Assembly: GCF_016919245.1 (NCBI RefSeq)
Contig: NZ_JAFEJA010000002.1
Span: forward strand, 2,110,501 to 2,174,500
Length of the DNA stretch: 64,000 nt
From: Streptomyces zhihengii
GTDB taxonomy: Bacteria; Actinomycetota; Actinomycetes; Streptomycetales; Streptomycetaceae
Direction: 5' to 3'
Below the pieces are notes generated by a model, which worked only from the letters and a program-made list of their open reading frames with translations, was not told the origin of the DNA and searched no databases. Shown here in pieces: positions 16,808 to 26,454 of the stretch. The number at the start of each line of letters is the position of its first letter. The first letter of the stretch is position 1. A program made the position numbers and the translations under genes.

Positions 16808-19794
16808 GTGTCACTCCTGCCGCGCAGAACGTCGCGCAACCGGCGAGCCGCCCTTGCCACCCTGCTCACCAGTGCCCTTGCCGCGCTCAGCCTTCCCCTC
16901 GCCACGGCCGCCACCGCCGTTCCCGCCGCCTCCCCGATCGCCGAATCCGCCACGGGCACCTACCTGGTCACCCTCGCCGACGAGCCTCTGGTCACCTACG
17001 ACGGCGGGGTGGGTGACCTCCCCGCCACGAAGCCCGCCGAGGGCGGCAAGCTCGATGTCGCATCGGCCGCCGCCAAGCGGTACCGCACCCACCTGACGGA
17101 CCAGCAGAACCGCGTCGCCAAGAAGGTCGGCGCCACCGTCCGCCAGCACTACGCGGTCACCACCAACACCTTCAGCGCCCGGCTCGACGCTCGCCAACTG
17201 GTGCGCCTCGCCCACACCGGGAACGTCGTGCACATCGCCCCCGACCGCTTCCACCACGCCACCGACGACCGGAACTCCACCGACTTCCTCGGACTCTCCG
17301 GCCGCACGGGACTGTGGAAGGCCCTCGGCGGAACCGCCGAAGCCGGCAAGGGCATCGTGATCGGCGACATAGACACGGGCATCTGGCCCGAGAACCCCTC
17401 CTTCGACGCCCCGGCCCTGAGCTCCCGCAAACCCGGCACGAAGGACCGCCACCGCCCCTACCGCGTGGGCACGACCACCGTGATGCACAAGGCGGACGGC
17501 GCCACCTTCAAGGGCACCTGCCAGACCGGCGACAGCTTCACCGCCGCGGACTGCAACGAGAAAGTCATCAGCGCCCGCTACTTCGGCAAGGCATGGTTCG
17601 ACGCCGTTCCGGAGTCCAACCGGGGCGGATACGTCTCCCCGCGCGACAGCCAAGGCCACGGCACCCACACGGCGTCCACCGCGGCCGGCAACGCCAACGT
17701 CCGCGCCACGGCCGGCGGTGAAAACCTCGGCACCGTCTCCGGCGTGGCCCCCGCAGCCACCATCGCCGTCTATAAAGCCCTCTGGCAGAGCAAGGACGGC
17801 CAGGCGGACGGCGGTCTGACCAGCGACATCGTCGCCGCCATCGACCAGGCCGTCGCCGACGGCGTGGACGTCATCAACTACTCACTCGGCGCCGCGTTCG
17901 AAAGCGTGTACAACGACCCGGCGCAGGTCGCGCTCCGCAACGCCGCCGCGGCCGGAGTGTTCGTCGCCACCGCCGCGGGCAACTCCGGCCCAGGCGCGTC
18001 CAGCCTCTCCAACACCGCGCCCTGGACCACCACGGTCGCCGCCGGCACCATCAAGTCGCACACCGGCACGGTGACCCTCGGCAACGGCGCGAGCCACACC
18101 GGCATCAGCACCACCGTGCACCGGCAGGTCGGCCCCGCCCCGCTCGTCCTGGGCTCCGCGGTCCGGGTCCCCGACACGACATCTACGCGGACTACTGCAT
18201 GCCGAACTCCCTCGACCCCGCCCGCACGGCCGGGAAGATCGTCGTCTGCGAACGGGGCGTCAACGGCCGCCCCGACAAGTCCGCCGAGGTCAAGCGGGCC
18301 GGCGGCATCGGCCTCGTCCTGGTCAACCCCGGCAACGAGAGCACGGACGGCGACCTGCACAGCCTGCCGGCCGTCCACCTCGACCACGCGGCTGCGCCCC
18401 CCGTGCGCACCTACGCCGCCACGAGCGGAGCCACCGCCACCCTCACCGACGGAGGCACCTCGCACGTCTACCCGCAGGTGGCCGGCTTCTCCTCGCGCGG
18501 CCCCTCGCTCGTCGGCAACGGCGACCTGCTCAAGCCCGACATCACCGCGCCCGGCGCCACGATCCTCGCGGCCGTGTCCCCGGTCGGCAACAAGGGCCGC
18601 GACTTCGACTACTACTCCGGCACCTCCATGGCCACCCCGCACATCAGCGGCCTCGCGGCGCTCTACCTCTCGGAGCACCCCACCTGGTCCCCGATGAGCA
18701 TCAAGTCGGCCATGATGACCACCGCCACGCCGACGAAGACAGCGGACGGCGAGAACAGCGTCGACGCCTTCGCGCAGGGCGCCGGCGAGGTGGACGCACG
18801 GGCCATGCTGCGGCCCGGACTCGTCTACGACTCGGGCGAGCGGGACTGGCTCGCCTACCTCGAAGGCTCCGGCGTGGACACCGGAACCGGCATCAAGGCC
18901 ATCGACCCGAGTGACCTCAACTACCCGTCCATAGCCATCGGCGACCTGTTCGGCAAGCAGACCGTCACCCGCACCGTCACTGCGACCACGGCCGGCACCT
19001 ACCGCTCCCGGGTGGACCTCCCCGGCATCAAGGCCACGGTGAGCCCGCCCGTACTGCACTTCACTCACCCCGGCCAGAAGCGCACTTTCACTCTCACCCT
19101 GGACGTGACCTCCGCGCCCGCGGGACGCGTCGACACCGGGGCCCTCACCTGGACCTCTGGCCGCACCACCGTCCGCAGCCCGATCGTCGTCACCCCGCAG
19201 ATCGTCCGCGCCCCCGCCGAGATTGAGGGCTCCGGCTTCAGCGGCTCGAACATATTCTCGGTCACCCCGGCCACCAGCACCCTGACGGCCACCGCCTACG
19301 GACCGGTCACCTCGCCGGTCACCGAGGGCACCCTGACTCAGATGCAGGAGGTCTCCTACGACGCCGCTATCCCGTCCGGCACTAAGGCGTCGCAGATCAC
19401 GGTCCGCTTCGACGCGGTGGAGGACACGATCACGGGCGTCCTGTGGGGCAACAAGGTCGGCGGGGTCCTCCAGGACGTCCAGATCGCCGTCCCCGATAGC
19501 GACGGAGTGGTCACCATCACCGTGCCGCATCCCACGGCCGACGCCCTCTTCGTGTCCCTGGTCGCGATGGGGGCCGACGGGGAGACCGTCACGCCGTACA
19601 CCTATCAGGCGAACCACATCACCGCGGACAGCCCCATCACTGGCAAAGTCACGGTCACGCCCGACCGGGCCCGCGTCATCCCCGGCGTGCCGACTGACCT
19701 GACCGCCGCCTGGTCCGGCGTCCCGGCGCACACCCGCTCCGGCGCCTGGATCGAGTACGGCAACGGGGCAGGCACCTTCCTGACCCTCAGCTGA
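16808..19794 (+). pseudogene. Secreted S8 subtilase, one frameshift
   Basis: The GTG start and an N-terminal signal region (RRAALATLLTSALAALSLPL) are followed by an I9-type propeptide. Catalytic Asp is in GDIDTGIWPE (about residue 187) and His in GHGTHTAS (about residue 283). Near 18165-18177 the frame changes: the text runs VGPAPLVLGSAVRVPD in the first frame and resumes DIYADYCMPNSLDPARTAGK in another. The second part holds a PA-like insert, catalytic Ser in YSGTSMATPHISG and an Fn3-like C-terminus. One lost base (or two gained) separates the Ser from Asp/His. The whole would be about 995 residues. A sequencing error is possible because the rest is undamaged. Confidence 0.85.
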
Positions 19795-19810
19795 GTCCCG
19801 GCACCCACCA

Positions 19811-19844
19811 GCGGGGGCGGCACGCACACGCGTACCGCCCCCGC
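19811..19844 (+). terminator. Terminator after subtilase
   Basis: Perfect 10-bp arms GCGGGGGCGG / CCGCCCCCGC with a 14-base loop, 17 bases after the subtilase stop. Confidence 0.75.
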
Positions 19845-19849
19845 ACGTG

Positions 19850-19997
19850 CCCACCACTCGAACCGCGAAGTTTCGCCCACGCCCCTGCGCACGATCTCCA
19901 GCTCGCCGTTGGAGAAGCAGTCGCCGTAGCCGATGGCGACGCCTACCTTGTGGTCCAGACGTTTCTTGATCTTCCAGCCTAACTCGATCTTCAGCAT
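19850..19997 (-). other. Possible N-terminal gene fragment
   Basis: A minus-strand ATG at 19997 gives KIELGWKIKKRLDHKVGVAI then GYGDCFSNGELEIVRRGVGE. The natural-looking, lysine-containing sequence stops resembling coding DNA near 19850, close to the subtilase terminator. Just upstream, an adjacent frame reads NRVIKYDAPFDAP. It may be the remains of a gene cut by neighbouring rearrangements. Family not recognised. Confidence 0.3.
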
Positions 19998-20189
19998 GGG
20001 GCGTCGAACGGTGCGTCGTACTTGATCACTCGGTTCGGTAACCGCCGGACGCAGAAACGGCCTTCACCTGAAAATGCGCTCCGGCCACGGAACACACACG
20101 TTCAGCGCGAAGGCCGTGAGGATGAGTCCGCAGCATCACTACGCCCGACGAGATCGGGCCTTGACCCCTGATGCCGAACACACGGGACA

Positions 20190-20700
20190 CCAAGCCTCTT
20201 CAGCTTGACGCTCCAGGGTGACGACGGCTGCGGCCATGGCTGTTATGCGGCTAGGGCTGCAGCGGGCTATGCGGAAGATGCGCCAGGACGTCAGCCTTGC
20301 GACGCTTCATTCGATCGGTGCTCACGCCGCCGACAGGTCTGGTTGATCGTCCGCTGGGCCGGGATGAGGTCCCGGTTCGGAAGCCGTCTGATCGGTGTCG
20401 TCACCCAGGGGCCGGCACCGATGTAGGCGCGGTCGGCGAGGACGGGGACGCCCTGGCGTTCGCTGCGGTGAGCGCGCGCCGCCGTCAGGCCGTGGGCGTG
20501 GCCGGGCAGAACGGGTGAGATCCCCAGCAGGTGCCGGTGGGGGCGGCCACGACCTGCACGTTCACGCCGTGACGGCGGTGCCCCCTGGCAATCGCCCGGC
20601 TGTCGCCGACCCGGTCGCACTCGGCGAGTGTCCCGGCGAGCGGAACGTAGTCCGGATCGGCCTCGCGCAGGACCCGCAGGAGGCCCGGCGCCCGGCCGGA
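20190..20700 (-). mobile_element. IS5-like transposase relic
   Basis: Minus-strand pieces in order across at least three frames: DPDYVPLAGTLAECDRVGDS, HRRHGVNVQVVAAP, then LPGHAHGLTAARAH, RQGVPVLADRAYIGAGPWV, NRDLIPAQRTIN, and last SWRIFRIARCSPSRITAMAA near 20260-20200. This is the C-terminal two-thirds of a DDE_Tnp_4-type transposase, with its frame broken repeatedly. The fragment at 10208-10330 comes from the same transposase type. Confidence 0.7.
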
Positions 20701-20881
20701 CCGGCATCGGGGCATGGACGGCGCCCCGCGCTCCGACACCTGCCACAACGCCGCGGGCGCATGTCGCGGGACCGTGAACTCGCGCTCCCGCGAATTGTGT
20801 TGTTCCAGCTCCGGGTGCGCCTCCACTGCCCGATACTTTTCCGGGCGGCGTCGCCGTGGCGTCGCGACGAGGGGGGACATC

Positions 20882-22378
20882 ATGTCGCAGCAACCGTTCG
20901 CAGGACCGCCGGGACCGGTCGGCACCGGGGGGAAGCCGGCGCCGCCCACCGACGAGCACATGCGCACCGCCCTGGAGCCGCTCCTGCGGACCCTGCTCAA
21001 CGAGACGATCAAGAGCTGGACCACCCAGACGGCCGCAACCAAGAGCCTGGACGCCCGCCTCGCCCACCTGGCACCGGAGCGCAGGGCGATCTGGATCGCC
21101 GAGATCAAGAAGGTCGTCATCGCCCTGCGCGCGAAGCTGTTACCGCTCACCGCCCAGCTCGCCGAGTCCGTCGACGCGGCACTCGTCAACGCCAAACAGG
21201 TGAAGTACGCCAACCTCACGGACGACCAGGTCGTGGCGGCCGACCCCACCACCCTGTCCATCCTCGACTCGTTCCTGCACGCCACCCCGATCATGGCAGC
21301 CCTCGACATCGCCCTGCACGGGCTCTCCGACGAGGTCACCGCATACGTCACCCGCTCGCAGAGCGTCGAGACGTGGCTGGCCGGCCGCAAGCAGTGGTGC
21401 GCCCAGGAGTACGGCGAACTCGACACCCTTGTCCAGCAGGTCGACGCCACCCTGCACACGATCGACACCCTCCAGCTCGGCCCGTTCCTGACCGTATGGA
21501 CGGGCCCGGTCATCAAGTTCCGCAAGGCCGCCGCGGTCGTGCTCGCGACGCCCCTGGACAACGTCTGGAAGGACGTCGACACGGCGCTCTGCGCGGCGTT
21601 CACGGAGCCCGAGGCCGCACTGAAGCAGACCGTCGGCGCCGTCGTCGACACACCAGGCAGCGCGGCGAACGGCGCCCGGACGCAGCTGTGCGGCAGCGTC
21701 TTCCGCCTCACCGACGACACGCTCCAGCGCCTCGCACCACTCGCGACCATGACGCCACCGCTCAAGAGCGCCTGCACCACGATGGCCACCGACTACGGCG
21801 AGCCCTGGCTGCTGTGCCTCAGCTCCCTGGCCACGCCGCAGGAGTTCACGCAGGTGCTGACGCACTGCGACAACAAATACGTCAAGAAGCCCTTCAGACT
21901 GGTGGCCCCGCCGCTTTGCACGACAGTCCAGCTGTCGAAGGCCTTCAGCGTGCTGGCGACCGTCGCGAACTGGGAGGACGCCTGTATCGCCCTCAACTCC
22001 TCGTGGACCGAAATCCCCGTGCCCGGCGGCGTCACCCCGATGACGTGGATCCGGATCGGCTCGTGGTGGGTCCCCCGGGCCTTCTCGGTCGGCGGCATGG
22101 AGACCGACATGGCGTGCCTCAAGCACATGGCACAGGAACTCGGCCCCACCCTCTCCGAGACCAAGGTGACCCGCTACTTCGCCGAACTGGTCGCCGCCTG
22201 CCGCATGGCCCAGGACCAGTGGGCCACCGCGGGACGGCCCGCGAAGCTCGAATGCTCCGGGATCACCCCCGGCGTCGGCACCTGGAAGATCATCATCAAG
22301 CTGAGCCACGGCAAGCCGCAGATCTTTCACGTGGACAGCCAGTACGAGAAGTCGGCCTGGGTCAGTCAGCCGAAGTGA
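20882..22378 (+). CDS. Unknown protein, 498 aa
   Basis: GAGGGGGG lies just before the ATG. After a Pro/Gly-rich start (SQQPFAGPPGPVGTGGKP) the protein is long and mostly helical, with regular residue use (LLRTLLNETIKSW, AEIKKVVIALRAKLLPLTAQ, AESVDAALVNAKQVK). It has several Cys and Trp in the C-terminal third (SWTEIPVPGGVTPMTWIRIG, MACLKHMAQELGP). No signal peptide, membrane span or catalytic motif is seen. It stands alone between a transposase relic and a CRISPR remnant. I do not recognise the family; its clean frame and codon use say it is a real gene. Confidence 0.75.
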   Translation: MSQQPFAGPPGPVGTGGKPAPPTDEHMRTALEPLLRTLLNETIKSWTTQTAATKSLDARLAHLAPERRAIWIAEIKKVVIALRAKLLPLTAQLAESVDAALVNAKQVKYANLTDDQVVAADPTTLSILDSFLHATPIMAALDIALHGLSDEVTAYVTRSQSVETWLAGRKQWCAQEYGELDTLVQQVDATLHTIDTLQLGPFLTVWTGPVIKFRKAAAVVLATPLDNVWKDVDTALCAAFTEPEAALKQTVGAVVDTPGSAANGARTQLCGSVFRLTDDTLQRLAPLATMTPPLKSACTTMATDYGEPWLLCLSSLATPQEFTQVLTHCDNKYVKKPFRLVAPPLCTTVQLSKAFSVLATVANWEDACIALNSSWTEIPVPGGVTPMTWIRIGSWWVPRAFSVGGMETDMACLKHMAQELGPTLSETKVTRYFAELVAACRMAQDQWATAGRPAKLECSGITPGVGTWKIIIKLSHGKPQIFHVDSQYEKSAWVSQPK

Positions 22379-22517
22379 GCGGCGGGATCGGGTAGGGCTC
22401 GTGGTTCAGGTCGACCCCGACGCGGATCTTCGTCTCCGCGGCGCCGCCCTCACCCAGATGTGGCTCGTCCCGTGGGGCGGCGCGACCACCCGGTGTGCCT
22501 GACGGCGTGTGGGACGG

Positions 22518-22729
22518 GTCGACCCCGCGCGCGCAGGGATGGTCCGGCGCCGCGGGAGTAATCGCCGGTGAGGGCCGTGTCGTCCCCGCACGCGCGGGGA
22601 TGGTCCGGGCCTGGGCCAGACCGACCGGCTGCTCGCCACGTCGGCCCCCGTGCCTGCGGAGATGGTCCGCGCGTTACGGAGCGCGGCCAGCAGTCCGACC
22701 CGTCGGCCCTGCGCGCACGGGGATGGGGT
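22518..22729 (+). CRISPR. Decayed type I-E-like CRISPR array, 4 repeats
   Basis: Repeats at 22518-22545, 22579-22606, 22640-22668 and 22702-22729 are separated by three spacers of exactly 33 bases. The second is closest to the Streptomyces I-E-type repeat (GTCGTCCCCGCACGCGCGGG then GATGGTCC). The others carry substitutions (GTCGACCCCGCGCGCG, GTCGGCCCCCGTGCCTG, GTCGGCCCTGCGCGCA), and repeat 3 has one extra base. No leader or cas gene lies nearby, so the array is an orphan and probably inactive. Confidence 0.82.
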
Positions 22730-22833
22730 CGTAGGGGTGTCATCCTTCCTCTGGTCCGCTGGGCGGTTGGCGCAACTTGCACTCCCTGAACGTCAACGGT
22801 GTAGTTCTGTTACACCTCGGCGATTGTGGTGTC

Positions 22834-23050
22834 CTACTGGAGTTTGAGCATGTCGTGAAACAGGGAGGTACCGGTGGCCAATTCGTCGTAGGTGCCCTGT
22901 TGGACGATCCGGTCGTGGTCAAGAACGACGATCCGGTCCGCGAGCCGGCAGTTGACCAGCCGGTGGGTGATGAACAGTGTCGTCCTGCCGTCGGCCAGAG
23001 CGCGAAGTCGCGACAGGATGCGATGCTCGGCACGGGCGTCGAGCGCTGCC
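22834..23050 (-). pseudogene. ABC transporter ATPase 3' fragment
   Basis: Minus-strand reading gives LDARAEHRILSRLRALADGR, TTLFITHRLVNCRLADRI, VVLDHDRIVQQGTYDELA and an end HDMLKLQ with TAG at 22836-22834. This is the part of an exporter-type ATPase after Walker B: D-loop, H-loop histidine (ITHRL) and the usual VQQGTYDEL end. Everything 5' of the D-loop is missing. The break at about 23050 meets the truncated regulator on the other strand, so a deletion joined the two. Confidence 0.82.
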
Positions 23051-23078
23051 GGCGGGGCAGACCGGCCGCTACCTGACG

Positions 23079-24263
23079 ATGGCGCTCTTCCGCCGCCTGG
23101 GCAGGACCCTGGCCCCGGAGGATCTCGGCCTGCCGGTCCCGGCCGGCTGGGACAATGACAGCATCGGGCTGTCCCTCGGCGACTACCCGCTGGAGGCCCT
23201 GATACCGATCTGGAGGGGTGACTTGGACCGCCGACGCTTCCTGTCCGGCGCCGCGTACTCGGTGGCCGCCGCCGTGCTGCCGCTGGAGCACGTCACCGAC
23301 ATCGCCTCCCGCGCGGCCAAGGCCCGCACCGGCGCCCGGCTCGGGCATGCGGACGTTGCCGCGGTACGCGACATGGTCGCGATGTTTGCAGTGATGGACG
23401 AACGACACGGCGGCCAGCATGGCCGGTCCGCACTGGTGCAGTACCTCCTGTCGGATGTCGCGACCCTGTGCCGGGGACGCTTCAGTTCCGAGGACGACCA
23501 CCGTCACATGCTGTCCGCCGCCGCCGTCGGTGTGCACCAGGCCGGTTGGCGAGCGTACGACGGCGGGGAGCAAGGCCTGGCGCAGCGGTACTACCTCCAG
23601 TCGTACGCCCTGGCCCGCGAGTCGGAGGTCACCGGTCACGCCGCGTTCGTCATGAGGACCATGTCGCAGCAGGGCATGAAGCTGCACCGCCCAGAGCACT
23701 GCCTCGCCCTGGCCGCTTCCGCCGTCGACAAGGTCCACGGGCGGGTCGACACCCAGACCGATGCGCTGTTCGCCGTCACCCACGCCCACGCCCTTGCCAA
23801 GGCCGGCCAGAGGAAGGAGGCGGTGCGCGAGGTCGAGCGTGCTCGCACGGCCCTCAGCTCGGCGAAGGGCGACGACGTTCCGTTCTGGGCCCTGTCGTGG
23901 GGGCCGCCCGCTGCCACTGTTCACAGCCGGACGGCGAAGGTCTTCGAAACGCTGGGAGACCGGCGCCGGGCCGCGGCAATGTACGGAGCGGCGGCGACGA
24001 GCCGGCCACCGGGCACGCACGCGCGCATTGTTGCCCTGGACCTGGTCGCGCAGGCCGAGATGCAGGCCGCAGAGGGCAGCATTGAGCAAGCGTGCGCCAC
24101 CTGGGGCCGGGCCATGGACCACATGGATGGCGTTCAGTCGGCCCGGACTCGCAAGGCCGTGAGCACCATGCGCCGCGACCTGTCGCGCTTCCGCTCCCGC
24201 GGTTTGCGATGCGCCGCCGATCTCGACGATCGTACCCGCGACTTCCTTTCAGCTCGCCGCTGA
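23079..24263 (+). CDS. TPR-type regulator lacking its HTH N-terminus
   Basis: A 394-residue product from ATG 23079. It begins inside what is normally the middle of a Streptomyces XRE-like regulator: RRLGRTLAPEDLGLPVPAGW, LEALIPIWRGDLDRRRFLSG, then helical TPR-like repeats to the end (RSALVQYLLSDVATLCRGRF, LAQRYYLQSYALARES, AATVHSRTAKVFETLG). The intact relative at 31938 has a DNA-binding N-terminus before the equivalent 'RR-T/F-L' segment. Here that part has been replaced by the ABC fragment junction, and there is no ribosome binding site before the ATG. It is probably a remnant, although the remaining frame is clean. Confidence 0.7.
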   Translation: MALFRRLGRTLAPEDLGLPVPAGWDNDSIGLSLGDYPLEALIPIWRGDLDRRRFLSGAAYSVAAAVLPLEHVTDIASRAAKARTGARLGHADVAAVRDMVAMFAVMDERHGGQHGRSALVQYLLSDVATLCRGRFSSEDDHRHMLSAAAVGVHQAGWRAYDGGEQGLAQRYYLQSYALARESEVTGHAAFVMRTMSQQGMKLHRPEHCLALAASAVDKVHGRVDTQTDALFAVTHAHALAKAGQRKEAVREVERARTALSSAKGDDVPFWALSWGPPAATVHSRTAKVFETLGDRRRAAAMYGAAATSRPPGTHARIVALDLVAQAEMQAAEGSIEQACATWGRAMDHMDGVQSARTRKAVSTMRRDLSRFRSRGLRCAADLDDRTRDFLSARR

Positions 24264-24313
24264 CCCTCGGCCCCGGCCCGGAGGCACTACAGACCGGGCG
24301 CGCGGGCCTGTAA

Positions 24314-25249
24314 CTACTGCTTCACCTGCTTGACCTTCTTGGCCATCCCTTCGGCCGCTCGCTCGATGAGGGCGATCGTGGTGGCCCGGTCGTAGGCGTT
24401 CTCCTGCGCCTTACGGAAGGCGTCGGCGCTGGTGATGGCCGCCCCGGATCGGGTCTCGTAGTACGGGCAGAGGCCGTACCCCACGATCATGCGGTTCGAT
24501 CCGACCGTCACCAGCGCCGACGTGTGAATCAGATCCAGCATGCTCAGCTTGGAGGAGTCGAGCACGCGGATCCGCAGACGACTCTCATCCTCCCGCTTCA
24601 TCAGCTCCACGAGGTGGTGGAACTGTTCCGCCGCCGCGGCCGGTCCGCCTACCGGGCGGCTCAACAGGTACTCGTCGATCAGTACCGTTCGACGCTGCTC
24701 GGGATGACGTTCTACCGTGCGCACCCAGGACGGCATGCCCACGTCGTGGCCCGCGGGACCTGCGGACTGGTCGGAGTCCTGAGCGTCACGGTGGCTGCCG
24801 GGCCGCAGGTCCGAGGGAATGCGCGTGGTGGCGTGCTCAATGAGTTCGCTGGCCGAGAGCAGCACGGCAACGTAGCGGGCATCGGCTTCCGCCCCTGCGA
24901 CGTCTGCCCAGTGATCCCATCGGTCGCGTTGAGTCCACCCCTGGGGGGCCGGTGTGAACTGGGCTGGAGGGAGGGAACGCAGCAGATAGCGGCGATCCTT
25001 CTCGGCGACGGAGTACACGTCCAGCAGTGCCTCCAGCCGTTCCGGTTTCAGCGGACTCTCGGCTCTCTCGACGCGGGAGATGGTGGACGTCGCGACGTGG
25101 TCGTGGCGGCCGGACCTCCGCTGGCTCATCCGGTGAGCCCGGCGCAGAGCCCGAAGGTAGACGCCGAGGACGATCCGAGCGGGTGGTGCGGAGTCGGCGA
25201 CGGACAACGGTGCGGAAGCGCCGCGTAGAGGGAATTGCAGAACGGTCAC
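24314..25249 (-). CDS. XRE family regulator with DUF5753 domain (A)
   Basis: A 311-residue protein from GTG 25249. Residues ~25-95 form an XRE-like helix-turn-helix (LGVYLRALRRAHRMSQRRSG, TSTISRVERAESPL, RLEALLDVYSV). From about residue 110 comes the DUF5753-type C-terminal domain (RWDHWADVAGAEADARYVAV, RTVLIDEYLLSRPVGG, LRIRVLDSSKLSM). The start overlaps the stop of the upstream gene as GTGA, so the two regulators are translationally coupled. DUF5753 regulators often accompany secondary-metabolite or abi-like loci in Streptomyces. A much earlier start is possible but lies inside the other gene. Confidence 0.88.
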   Translation of the reverse strand: MTVLQFPLRGASAPLSVADSAPPARIVLGVYLRALRRAHRMSQRRSGRHDHVATSTISRVERAESPLKPERLEALLDVYSVAEKDRRYLLRSLPPAQFTPAPQGWTQRDRWDHWADVAGAEADARYVAVLLSASELIEHATTRIPSDLRPGSHRDAQDSDQSAGPAGHDVGMPSWVRTVERHPEQRRTVLIDEYLLSRPVGGPAAAAEQFHHLVELMKREDESRLRIRVLDSSKLSMLDLIHTSALVTVGSNRMIVGYGLCPYYETRSGAAITSADAFRKAQENAYDRATTIALIERAAEGMAKKVKQVKQ

Positions 25250-26142
25250 GGTGCGGCCGCCCTCTCCATGCGCTCTGCCGCCTTCGTCAGGTAGTAGATG
25301 GCGTTCTCCTCCTCTGATACGGCCCATAAGTGGCTGTTGAAAGCCGCCCGTGCGCGGCCTACTTCGACGGTGCGGGTCTCGTACCAGTAGCCGCTGGCGC
25401 CAGCCGCCACCCACTGGCCCTCGATCAGCATCAGGTGCGCGTGTTTGAACACAATCGGGGGCAGGTGCGGGCGCGGGACCAGGACACGGATCGTTGCGAG
25501 GCGCTCCTGCACGATGCTCACCAGGTACCGAAGCTGCTCAGCCATGACCAGCGGACCGCCGACGGGATACTCCAAGGCGTCCTGGCCAAGCAGGAGGATC
25601 AGCTCGGGTCGGCGTCCACGTCCCGCAAGCCTGTAGGGAGGCGTGTGCGCAGCGGTGCGCCCTCCGCATGCAGCTCGGGTGTAGGCGGGTGTTCGATAGG
25701 GCGGGGGGATGGACAGGTTGGTGTGGCTCAGGACGGTGGTGGCGGAGTCCCACATCAGCCAGTGCCGCAGAGCAGCACCGTGGCCTGTGTCGGTCCAGCG
25801 GTCCCACATGGTCCGCTCACAGCGCTGATCGGCAATCTGCTCCGCTTCCTCCCGGCCGGCCGTTACCGGCGGCAGGCCGCGGCTCAGCATCTCGACCGCC
25901 TCGTCTGGACTCTTGACGTTGTACAACCGCAGTAATGCGGTCAGGCATGCCCGGTCACGGGGCGGCAGGCCTTCCTCCCACTGGGACACGACCTGGTGGG
26001 GGACTCGCAATCGCTGGGCGACCGTTTCGAGGGTGAGCTTGCTTTCACGCCGCAGGTGCCGCAGCCATCGGCTGGTGACGAGCTGCGCCGGGGACGGGAC
26101 CGCGGCCGTGCGAGGTGAGGCGTGGTGCGGGGCGCTGGGCAT
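25246..26142 (-). CDS. XRE family regulator with DUF5753-like domain (B)
   Basis: A 298-residue protein. AAGGAC lies eight bases before ATG 26142. The HTH is at residues ~20-85 (LVTSRWLRHLRRESKLTLET, RLRVPHQVVSQWEEGLPPRD). The C-terminal domain resembles DUF5753 (MWDRWTDTGHGAALRHWLMW, ILLLGQDALEYPVGGPLVMA, IRVLVPRPHLPPIVFKHAHL). The order of domains is as in its coupled neighbour, so the pair is an old duplication. Upstream, 310 bases of hairpin-rich DNA separate it from the methyltransferase gene, so it may have its own promoter or read through. Confidence 0.85.
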   Translation of the reverse strand: MPSAPHHASPRTAAVPSPAQLVTSRWLRHLRRESKLTLETVAQRLRVPHQVVSQWEEGLPPRDRACLTALLRLYNVKSPDEAVEMLSRGLPPVTAGREEAEQIADQRCERTMWDRWTDTGHGAALRHWLMWDSATTVLSHTNLSIPPPYRTPAYTRAACGGRTAAHTPPYRLAGRGRRPELILLLGQDALEYPVGGPLVMAEQLRYLVSIVQERLATIRVLVPRPHLPPIVFKHAHLMLIEGQWVAAGASGYWYETRTVEVGRARAAFNSHLWAVSEEENAIYYLTKAAERMERAAAP

Positions 26143-26289
26143 GGGAAGTCCTTGTGCAGTTCTGCGAGGGAAAGGGCCTGCCTGCCCCCGAACGTCCTGT
26201 TGGGGGGACACGGTGCGTTCGGGGCAGGGCTGGAGCCGTACCAGTCCAGGCGAGACGGTGCGTCGATCGCCGGACGGGTGTGAAGTCGA

Positions 26290-26430
26290 GCCCTGGTGCC
26301 GACGCCTGATCCGGCGCCGGCACCAGGGGTGTGCCCGTGTCAGGCAGCTATGGGTAAGCCCGACACGGAGATCTAGGGGCTCATGCCGAGGCGCTTCTCG
26401 AACGCGACATGAGGCGTCGACACGGACTGA
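26290..26430 (-). repeat. Duplicated hairpin cassette with coding relic
   Basis: Minus strand, 5' to 3': codons for STPHVAFEKRLGMSP and a stop, then a hairpin (CCGTGTCGGGC facing GACACGGGC), then a longer hairpin (CCCTGGTGCCG / CGGCACCAGGG, 26291-26328). The same order (TPHAAFEKRLGGTL, stop, two hairpins with the same stem sequences) follows the gene at 28788. The region is therefore a partial duplicate of the 3' end of that gene plus its downstream structures. Confidence 0.7.
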
Positions 26431-26454
26431 AGCAGCGGAAAGCGGAGCCGAAGG

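Noticed and set aside
20395..22395. 666-residue plus-strand ORF overlapping the 498-residue gene
   Set aside because: Arg/Pro/Gly shadow in another frame. The gene from 20882 has an RBS and normal residue use.
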